DNA of 6,488 bases from Planctomycetota bacterium. GTDB lineage: Bacteria; Planctomycetota; MHYJ01; JACPRB01. The notes under the pieces are model-generated. The model saw nothing but the letters and a program-made list of their open reading frames with translations, did no database searches and was not told the DNA's origin. The translations under genes and the position numbers were made by a program. The stretch spans positions 1-6,488 of the forward strand of contig JAHFOZ010000311.1 of NCBI GenBank assembly GCA_023261405.1. The letters are read 5' to 3'. This document shows, one piece after another, positions 1 through 4,631 of this stretch (position 1 is the first letter of the stretch; every line of letters begins with the position of its first letter).

Positions 1-282
1 CCCGTAGATGAAAAGCTCGTTCCCGGGGAAATAGATCGGCGTGAAGAAGGGGAAGCCCTGGATGTGGTCCCAGTGGGTGTGGGAGAGCAGCAGATGGATC
101 CGGAGCGGCTTCTTCTGCGCGGCGAGCTGGAGCCCGAGCTGACGGATCCCCGTCCCGGCATCCATGACGATCACCTCCGAGCCGCCCACGACCTCCAGGC
201 AGGAGGTGTTGCCGCCGTACTTCGCCGTGGGCTTGCCCGGGCAGGGGATGGACCCCCGCACTCCCCAGAATTTGATCTTCAT
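1..282 (-). CDS. MBL-fold metallo-hydrolase, N-terminal part (cut by window edge)
   Basis: Reading the minus strand from ATG at 282 gives 94 residues with no stop, running off the left edge. The protein opens with MKIKFWGVRGSIP, then KYGGNTSC (residues 21-28), a DAGTG turn (41-45) and the zinc-binding motif HTHWDH (68-73). These are hallmarks of metallo-beta-lactamase-fold hydrolases of the RNase Z/PhnP-like type, which usually bind two metal ions and cleave phosphodiesters or similar esters. The remaining metal ligands lie outside the window. No signal peptide is visible, so a cytoplasmic enzyme is expected. The substrate cannot be deduced. It is divergent from ispD, with 109 bases between the start codons. 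No Shine-Dalgarno sequence precedes the ATG; a promoter lies immediately upstream. The family call is firm, the specific function unknown. Confidence 0.93.
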   Translation of the reverse strand, partial: MKIKFWGVRGSIPCPGKPTAKYGGNTSCLEVVGGSEVIVMDAGTGIRQLGLQLAAQKKPLRIHLLLSHTHWDHIQGFPFFTPIYFPGNELFIYG

Positions 283-292
283 GGGACGCAGG

Positions 293-322
293 AGAATACT
301 GCACGGCGAAAAGCCTTGTCAA
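293..322 (-). promoter_or_regulatory. Promoter of the MBL-fold hydrolase gene
   Basis: On the minus strand a perfect -35 box TTGACA (317-322) is followed after 18 bases by TATTCT (293-298), a four-of-six match to the sigma-70 -10 box. Transcription would begin near 286-287, only a few bases before the ATG at 282, so the mRNA would be almost leaderless. This agrees with the absence of a ribosome-binding site. Inferred from motif and spacing only. Confidence 0.6.
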
Positions 323-391
323 GACTATCCACCGGCGGCGAGGACGAATTGCTGGAACTGGACGCCGGGGCGGACTATATATTGGGCCCTG

Positions 392-1075
392 ATGGCGATC
401 CCCTCCACGGGCATCATCCTCGCCGCCGCGGGAGAAGGTCGGCGCCTTGGCCACCGCCGGCCCAAGGCCCTCGTCCCCCTCGCCGGTGCGCCCCTCTTCC
501 TCCACTCCGTGAGGACCTTCGCCTCCCTCTCCTTCGTGCGCCGTATCGTCATCGTCTTCCCGGAGGAGTGGCTCGATCGTATCCTCCGGGCCCACGGGAA
601 GACCCTGTTGGGCCTCAAGGTTGGGGCCCTAGTCCCTGGAGGTGACCGACGCCAGGACTCCGTCCGGAACGGGCTCGCGTCCTGCCCCACCCCGCTCGTC
701 CTGGTCCACGATGCGGCGCGCCCCCTGGTGACCCCCGGCGCCATCCGGGATGTTGCCCGTGCGGCGGCCCTCCACGGGGCCGCGGTCCTGGCCGCCCCGG
801 CCGTGGACACGATCAAGATCGCCGATGCCCGTGGCCGGGTGCTGTCCACCCCCGATCGCGCCGGGGTCTGGCACGCCCAGACCCCCCAGGGCTTCCGTCG
901 GGAACTGCTGGAGGCCGCCTACCGCTCCCACGGCGGCGCGGACGCCACGGACGACGTCCAGCTGGTCGAACGGGCCGGGGGGCGGGTGGTGATCGTCCCC
1001 TCCCGGGACGAGAATTTCAAGGTCACTACCCCTTCGGACCTTCTGAGGGCCAAGAAAATGCTTGACTCCCGATAG
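392..1075 (+). CDS. ispD: 2-C-methyl-D-erythritol 4-phosphate cytidylyltransferase (IspD)
   Basis: This 227-residue protein is the usual length for IspD, the cytoplasmic MEP-pathway enzyme that joins CTP and methylerythritol 4-phosphate to give CDP-methylerythritol and pyrophosphate. Visible motifs are the CTP-binding loop AAAGEGRRLG (11-20) with K25 after it, RQDSVRNGL (87-95), VHDAARPLV (105-113), VDTIK (138-142), R156 before HAQTPQGF (161-168), DDVQLVE (187-193) and NFKVTTPSDL (208-217). The counterparts of E. coli R20, K27, D106, T140, R157, T165 and K213 all appear to be present. The ATG at 392 was chosen because the nucleotide-binding loop then begins at the normal distance from the N-terminus; the reading frame is open further upstream (to 164), but that part runs over the opposite hydrolase gene. 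There is no clear Shine-Dalgarno sequence; an AT-rich TATATATT lies 9 bases before the ATG. ispF, often adjacent to or fused with ispD, is not here. The 3' end also holds the promoter of the next gene. Confidence 0.96.
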   Translation: MAIPSTGIILAAAGEGRRLGHRRPKALVPLAGAPLFLHSVRTFASLSFVRRIVIVFPEEWLDRILRAHGKTLLGLKVGALVPGGDRRQDSVRNGLASCPTPLVLVHDAARPLVTPGAIRDVARAAALHGAAVLAAPAVDTIKIADARGRVLSTPDRAGVWHAQTPQGFRRELLEAAYRSHGGADATDDVQLVERAGGRVVIVPSRDENFKVTTPSDLLRAKKMLDSR

Positions 1076-1089
1076 CCGATTGGTACACT
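1062..1089 (+). promoter_or_regulatory. Promoter of barrel gene A, overlapping the end of ispD
   Basis: TTGACT (1062-1067) and TACACT (1084-1089) are separated by 16 bases and resemble sigma-70 -35 and -10 boxes. The -35 box lies within the last codons of ispD. The same arrangement, TTGAAT-16-TATACT, precedes barrel gene B, and the flanking bases are conserved too, which supports the call. Transcription would start near 1096, giving a leader of about 220 bases. Confidence 0.6.
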
Positions 1090-1160
1090 TGTCCGCAATC
1101 CAGTTCCCGGAAGGAGGTGGAGTCGGAGGGGGAAAGAGGCGAGAGAGGGGTGTACGTGCA

Positions 1161-1236
1161 GTCCACACCATGGCGGCGGACCGGTCACAATGAGGTGGCG
1201 GGTCCGGGCCGGCGCAAGGCCGGGGGTCGTGTGGAC
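1161..1236 (+). ncRNA. Possible structured element in the gene A leader (three-way junction)
   Basis: GTCCACAC (1161-1168) is perfectly complementary to GTGTGGAC (1229-1236). Inside this closing stem are two further hairpins: CGGACC (1177-1182) with GGTCCG (1201-1206), and CCGGC (1209-1213) with GCCGG (1219-1223), the last with a five-base loop. Together they form a plausible three-way junction. It lies in the part of the gene A leader that has no counterpart in gene B. I do not recognise a known riboswitch class, and the 76-base length is not a tRNA because no T-arm or CCA-proximal signature is present. GC-rich DNA folds easily, so confidence is modest. Confidence 0.3.
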
Positions 1237-1274
1237 GTCGCGCTGCAATTCCCAGCCAAGCGATTTCCAAAAGG

Positions 1275-1288
1275 TGTGACTGTTAACC
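1275..1288 (+). repeat. Conserved 14-base leader element, copy 1
   Basis: TGTGACTGTTAACC occurs 27 bases before the ATG of gene A and again, unchanged, 28 bases before the ATG of gene B. CGATTTC stands 7 or 8 bases upstream in both. In this copy the element runs into a dyad, TAACC-C-GGTTA (1284-1294), that is not kept in copy 2. It may be a regulator site or an RNA element acting on translation or stability; the function is unknown. Confidence 0.7.
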
Positions 1289-1305
1289 CGGTTACAAGTT
1301 AGACA

Positions 1306-1312
1306 GGGAGGG
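1306..1312 (+). promoter_or_regulatory. Ribosome-binding site of barrel gene A
   Basis: The purine block GGGAGGG ends three bases before the ATG at 1316, and gene B has the same block five bases before its ATG. It fixes the start codon and contrasts with ispD and the hydrolase gene, which have no comparable site. Confidence 0.75.
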
Positions 1313-1315
1313 TAG

Positions 1316-2683
1316 ATGAAGCGCATTTCAGTCGTACTGGCCCCGGCCTTCGTCCTGGCGCTCGCGCTGAGCGCGCTCGCTCAGGACCCGAACCAGGACC
1401 TGCGGAAGGAAGTCAACGAGCTCAAGGACAAGGTGCGGGTCTTGGAGCAGGAAAAAGATGCCCAGAAGGCGGCACCCGCCGCGCCGGCAAAGGAGGCCCA
1501 ACTCCTGTCCGCCGAGGGCGAGGGCGCCGGTCTCTTCAATCGGCTCTTCGCCGATGCCAAGGTCACCGGGTTCGTGGACACGGGATTCACTTACAACCTC
1601 GACCGTCCGGCGAACGGCATCAACGGCAACACGGGGGACAGCAGCCTTTCCACGACTCCCCCGGGCCTGTTTCCGGCTGGGGACGGCGGCTCCGTGCGCG
1701 CGTTCGACCAGAAATCCCGCTCGTTTTACATCCACAACGCTCAGCTGAGCCTCAACCGCGCCCCGACTAAGGAACTGAAAGCCGGATACAATATCGATCT
1801 TTCCTTCGGCAGCGACGCCAACGTCTTCGGCACGCTCGACAGCAACCTGACCGACTTCTTCGATGTCCAGGAGGCCAACGTGCAGGTGCTGCTCTTCGAG
1901 GACAAGCTCACGATCACGGCGGGCAAATTCGCGACCTTCGCGGGCATGGAGGTCATCGAGTCGGGCAGCAACAACCAGTATTCCCGCGGCCTGCCGTTTC
2001 TCTTCGCCATCCCCTTCACCCACACGGGCGTCCGGGCCTCCTACGCGGTCGTTCCGGACATGCTCACCTTCTGCGCCGGCGTGAACAACGGCTGGGACCG
2101 CGCGGTCGACAACAACGACGCCAAGACCGGCGAGTTCATGCTCTGCTACACCCCGACCAAGTGGCTCTCGGCCTCGGGCGTGGTGTACTATGGCGCCGAG
2201 AAGGCGCGCAACTCGGGGGGCTTCGGCACCAATAACGAAGTCGGCGACAAGCGGTTCCTGGCGGACTTCGTCGTGACCGTCAAGGACCTCCCTGCCCTGC
2301 CCGGCTGGAGCTTCGGCGTCAACTTCGACATCGGCTCGGAGGAGAACGTCGTCACCAGCCCGACGACGGGGCTGCCCGAGGATGCCGATTGGACCGGGTT
2401 CGGCCTGTATGCCAAGTGGAAGGTGAACGACTGGTTCTCCCCCTCGATCCGGTACACCATGCTCGACGACAACGATGGGTACCGGACGGCGCTGGGCGCC
2501 GGTGGCGTCAAGGAGAAGACGCTCTCCGAGGTCACGATCACCGGCGAGTTCGCGGTGGCCGCAAGCACCATCTTTCGGATCGAGTTGCGCCATGACATGT
2601 GCGACGAGGACTTCTTCCTGAATGGCGACAAGAAGGATGACACCCAGACCACCGTCGGCGCCGAGCTGATCATCAGTTTCTAG
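1316..2683 (+). CDS. Barrel gene A: outer-membrane porin, OmpL-like (bbp2 type), with N-terminal coiled coil
   Basis: The product is 455 residues. Residues 1-22 are a Sec signal peptide (MKR, then a hydrophobic stretch ending SALA before Q23). Residues 29-43 form a short coiled coil with L29, V33, L36, V40 and L43 in heptad positions, followed by an Ala/Pro/Lys-rich linker (about 49-61). From about residue 80 the protein is a run of amphipathic beta strands ending in ISF, the C-terminal phenylalanine typical of outer-membrane barrels. The stretch KLTITAGKFATFAGMEV and the following NNQYSRGLPF...PFTHTGVRASY resemble the putative beta-barrel porin-2 (OmpL-like) family, where such proteins are thought to form diffusion channels. 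The coiled coil may oligomerise or contact peptidoglycan, as in some porins with N-terminal helices; this is inference. Three cysteines in the barrel are unusual for a porin. Promoter, long leader, strong ribosome-binding site and terminator make it a single-gene unit. Substrate unknown. Confidence 0.88.
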   Translation: MKRISVVLAPAFVLALALSALAQDPNQDLRKEVNELKDKVRVLEQEKDAQKAAPAAPAKEAQLLSAEGEGAGLFNRLFADAKVTGFVDTGFTYNLDRPANGINGNTGDSSLSTTPPGLFPAGDGGSVRAFDQKSRSFYIHNAQLSLNRAPTKELKAGYNIDLSFGSDANVFGTLDSNLTDFFDVQEANVQVLLFEDKLTITAGKFATFAGMEVIESGSNNQYSRGLPFLFAIPFTHTGVRASYAVVPDMLTFCAGVNNGWDRAVDNNDAKTGEFMLCYTPTKWLSASGVVYYGAEKARNSGGFGTNNEVGDKRFLADFVVTVKDLPALPGWSFGVNFDIGSEENVVTSPTTGLPEDADWTGFGLYAKWKVNDWFSPSIRYTMLDDNDGYRTALGAGGVKEKTLSEVTITGEFAVAASTIFRIELRHDMCDEDFFLNGDKKDDTQTTVGAELIISF

Positions 2684-2702
2684 CGATCTCCCGGCTTATC
2701 AG

Positions 2703-2719
2703 GTCTTCGTTCTGAAGAC
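2703..2719 (+). repeat. Conserved 17-base hairpin after gene A
   Basis: GTCTTC-GTTCT-GAAGAC is a six-base-pair hairpin 19 bases after the stop codon of gene A. An identical 17-base copy lies 20 bases after the stop of gene B, each followed 6 or 7 bases later by a terminator. The loop is identical as well as the stem, which suggests recent shared origin or sequence-specific recognition of the RNA. Confidence 0.75.
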
Positions 2720-2726
2720 GACTATG

Positions 2727-2761
2727 GGGCCCCGGTGATGAACCGGGGCCCTCAGTTTTTT
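2727..2761 (+). terminator. Intrinsic terminator of barrel gene A
   Basis: GGGCCCCGGT (2727-2736) pairs with ACCGGGGCCC (2742-2751) around a five-base loop, followed within four bases by six T (2756-2761). This is a strong rho-independent terminator. It separates genes A and B into different transcription units. Confidence 0.92.
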
Positions 2762-2788
2762 AAAGGGAGCGCCCCCCGCACCGGCCCC

Positions 2789-2824
2789 GACCTCCGCCCG
2801 GCCCAGAAACTTCTTGAATCGCAG
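2789..2824 (+). repeat. Possible decayed copy of the ispD 3' end
   Basis: Read in frame, this stretch would encode DLRPAQKLLESQ, against DLLRAKKMLDSR at the end of IspD (1037-1072). By my hand alignment 24 of 36 bases match without gaps, and the similarity continues into the promoter boxes. I read it as a fossil of ispD's last codons carried along when a neighbouring transcription unit was duplicated. Chance similarity or shared promoter-upstream sequence is the alternative. Confidence 0.4.
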
Positions 2825-2841
2825 GGGGGCCTTTGTATACT
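2814..2841 (+). promoter_or_regulatory. Promoter of barrel gene B
   Basis: TTGAAT (2814-2819) and TATACT (2836-2841) are separated by 16 bases, the same layout as the gene A promoter. Bases on either side are conserved between the two, including AATCCA starting 13 bases after the start of the -10 box in both. Transcription would begin near 2848, giving a leader of about 87 bases. Confidence 0.65.
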
Positions 2842-2892
2842 CACCGGGAATCCATTCCGAAGCAGTCTCCACCCGTCCGATTTCGCTGGCGC

Positions 2893-2906
2893 TGTGACTG
2901 TTAACC
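2893..2906 (+). repeat. Conserved 14-base leader element, copy 2
   Basis: TGTGACTGTTAACC, identical to the copy before gene A, stands 28 bases before the ATG of gene B and 8 bases after a shared CGATTTC. The bases between element and ribosome-binding site differ between the genes, so the 14-mer stands out as the conserved block. Confidence 0.7.
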
Positions 2907-2922
2907 TGCTTGAGATTCTAAA

Positions 2923-2929
2923 GGGAGGG
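2923..2929 (+). promoter_or_regulatory. Ribosome-binding site of barrel gene B
   Basis: GGGAGGG lies five bases before the ATG at 2935, matching the site before gene A. It supports 2935 as the start. Confidence 0.75.
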
Positions 2930-2934
2930 TATAG

Positions 2935-4386
2935 ATGAAGCGCTTCTCAGCCGTAATGGCCCCGGCGTTCGTCCTGGCTCTCGCGCTGAGCGCAGCCGCC
3001 CAGGAGAAGCCCGTGACCACGACCAAGGACATGGATAAGACCGTGAAGGTCACGGTCACCGGCGAGATCCAGATGGACTACGTCTACCGCAGCGCCGAGC
3101 TCACGTACTTCATCGGGCGGACCCCGCCCGTGGGCGGTGTGTTCGCCGACGACAGCGACGGTGAAACCACCTTCGAGGGGGTCCTCCGGGCCGGCTTCAC
3201 CATCGATCTCACGGACAAGATCTCGGGCGTCCTCGAGTTCGGCACCAAGCGCGTGGACGCCGGAGCCAGGACTTATTTCGGCGAGCTGGGGGCGGACGGC
3301 ATCGTGCTCCGCGAGGCCCGCGTCAACATCTCTGAGTTCCTCAACCCCAAATTCAACCTCGAGCTGGGAATCTGCAGCTGGATGTTCGACCCGGCCGGCC
3401 AAGGCAGCCCTGCGGCCTTCGCCCCCGGCTTCTCGTCCTCCGCCACCAAGAACGTCTCCCGCGTGGCCCAGACGGCCGCCTCGGTGAACGGCAACCTGCT
3501 CGACGAGATCGACCCCGTCGGCGCGGTGGGCACGTTCAGGAGCGGCCTGATGCAGCTCGACGTGGTCCTCCTCCCCGCGATCATCGAGGGGAGCTCGACC
3601 GGGAATGACGAGGCCCTCTACGCGGTCGACTTCTTTTACACGCTCGACGAGAAGAGCGGCAGCCGCGTCGGCGGCATCCTTGCGGTCGGGACCGGCCCCG
3701 GCACGAACACCAGCATCTTCACCCTCGGCGGCGGCATCACCTGGAAGGGGATCCCCAACCTGGACCTCTACGGAGAGGTGTACGTGCAGTTCGGCAATGC
3801 CGGCCAGGTCGTGATCGCGGGCCTCGATGAGAATCTCGACGCGAAAGGCAGGGCCCTCCAGATCGGCGCGGCGTACACCCTGCAGGCAGGCAACAACCCC
3901 GTGGTCCTCGGGGCCAAGATCACCTACTTCTCGGGCGACGGGGACGACGCCGTGACGAGCGCCGACACCAGCGTGGATGCGTTCGTCGGCTACGAGAACA
4001 TCAACGACCTGGCGATCCTCGAAGACATGTGGTGGGGCCTGGACATCGACACCAACTACACCGCCTTCAAGATCCACGGCAAGATCAGCATCGACGCATT
4101 CGACCTCTCCGCCATCCTGGGCATCGTGCAGGCCAACGAGGACGTCGAAAACCTCGGCACGACCGGGACGAGCGACGAGAGCGCCTGGGGGCAGGAGTTC
4201 GACCTTAAGGCGACGTGGAACATCAACAAGCAGTTCGACCTCCACGTCCTGCTCGCCATGCTGCTGGGCTCGGACATCATCGAGAGCACGATGGATTCGG
4301 GCGTCGCTGCGGCAGGCAAGCCTGCCTCCGGGGATTCGGGCAACAGCGCCCTGCTCTACGCGATCGGGTTCGACCTGAAGTTCTAG
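2935..4386 (+). CDS. Barrel gene B: predicted outer-membrane beta-barrel protein, family unassigned
   Basis: The product is 483 residues. Its signal peptide (1-22, MKRFSAVM..., cleavage expected after SAAA before Q23) is almost the same as that of gene A, but the mature protein is not obviously alignable with A. From about residue 38 (VKVTVTGEIQMDYVY) it alternates polar and hydrophobic residues in strands joined by acidic, Gly/Asn/Asp-rich loops, and it ends LLYAIGFDLKF, a barrel-type terminal strand with final Phe. It is a full-length paralogue of gene C and of the visible part of gene D. Shared landmarks are EFLNPKFNLELGI (about 139-151; EFLDPKLGLRIGI in C), FTLGGGI, GLDIDTNYTAFK (about 367-378) and LLGSDI near the C-terminus. 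I do not recognise a named transporter family. A passive or substrate-specific channel in the outer membrane is the likeliest role. Own promoter, leader and terminator. Confidence 0.82.
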   Translation: MKRFSAVMAPAFVLALALSAAAQEKPVTTTKDMDKTVKVTVTGEIQMDYVYRSAELTYFIGRTPPVGGVFADDSDGETTFEGVLRAGFTIDLTDKISGVLEFGTKRVDAGARTYFGELGADGIVLREARVNISEFLNPKFNLELGICSWMFDPAGQGSPAAFAPGFSSSATKNVSRVAQTAASVNGNLLDEIDPVGAVGTFRSGLMQLDVVLLPAIIEGSSTGNDEALYAVDFFYTLDEKSGSRVGGILAVGTGPGTNTSIFTLGGGITWKGIPNLDLYGEVYVQFGNAGQVVIAGLDENLDAKGRALQIGAAYTLQAGNNPVVLGAKITYFSGDGDDAVTSADTSVDAFVGYENINDLAILEDMWWGLDIDTNYTAFKIHGKISIDAFDLSAILGIVQANEDVENLGTTGTSDESAWGQEFDLKATWNINKQFDLHVLLAMLLGSDIIESTMDSGVAAAGKPASGDSGNSALLYAIGFDLKF

Positions 4387-4406
4387 TTCGGAAGAGTCCA
4401 CGAAAA

Positions 4407-4423
4407 GTCTTCGTTCTGAAGAC
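4407..4423 (+). repeat. Conserved 17-base hairpin after gene B
   Basis: GTCTTCGTTCTGAAGAC is identical in stem and loop to the copy after gene A, 20 bases after the stop codon and six bases before the terminator stem. Confidence 0.75.
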
Positions 4424-4429
4424 CTCACG

Positions 4430-4460
4430 GGGCCCCGGCCCACAGGCCGGGGCCCTTTTT
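4430..4460 (+). terminator. Intrinsic terminator of barrel gene B
   Basis: GGGCCCCGGCC (4430-4440) pairs perfectly with GGCCGGGGCCC (4445-4455) around loop CACA, followed directly by TTTTT and a further T-rich stretch. The stem core GGGCCCCGG is the same as in the terminators of genes A and D. Confidence 0.93.
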
Positions 4461-4497
4461 CTTTTCCGGGCTTCGGCGAAACCGGCCCTCCTGCTTT

Positions 4498-4529
4498 AAA
4501 AAACACATGGGCCCCCTTGCGGGGGCCCA
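4498..4529 (-). terminator. Intrinsic terminator of barrel gene C
   Basis: TGGGCCCCC (4508-4516) and GGGGGCCCA (4521-4529) form a nine-base-pair stem with a four-base loop. Read on the minus strand it is followed, after a few bases, by six T (4498-4503). It lies about 100 bases beyond the stop of gene C and back to back with the gene B terminator, isolating the convergent genes. Confidence 0.88.
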
Positions 4530-4603
4530 CGGATAGGAGAGGGGTTAAATGGGTTGCATAACTATTTCGTCGGAGGACGGGGGCGACTTAAAGAAAAACG
4601 ACC

Positions 4604-4625
4604 CGGGATGCTGAAAATAGTCCCG
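4604..4625 (-). other. Weak hairpin just after gene C stop
   Basis: On the minus strand CGGGA and TCCCG form a five-base-pair stem with a 12-base loop, seven bases or so after the stop codon, and a run of five T follows at 4594-4598. It could be a weak first terminator or only a stability element ahead of the strong terminator at 4498-4529. Confidence 0.3.
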
Positions 4626-4631
4626 CGGAGA

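Noticed and set aside
164..391. N-terminal extension of ispD to the upstream ATG at 164
   Set aside because: It would overlap the divergent hydrolase gene by over 100 bases and adds a segment not found in IspD; the CTP-binding loop is already properly placed from 392.
1161..1236. 76-base folded segment as a tRNA
   Set aside because: The size fits but there is no T-loop consensus, anticodon arm or acceptor arrangement; the fold is a three-way junction with unequal arms.
1117..1302. Possible 61-residue ORF in the gene A leader
   Set aside because: Its GTG start lies inside the Shine-Dalgarno-like AAGGAGGTG itself, so nothing precedes it at the right distance, and the translation has no recognisable features.
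1328..2593. Long minus-strand open frame of 421 codons opposite gene A
   Set aside because: GC-rich codon bias leaves the antisense frame open. The product is rich in Arg, Val, Glu and Gly with no domain, and the plus strand has signal peptide, ribosome-binding site and terminator.
2735..2938. 67-codon plus-strand frame between genes A and B
   Set aside because: It begins inside the gene A terminator and runs through the gene B promoter and leader. The IspD-like stretch in it is better read as a fossil.
2947..4530. Long minus-strand open frame of 527 codons opposite gene B
   Set aside because: Same antisense effect; it would run across the gene B terminator and has no ribosome-binding site or recognisable motif.
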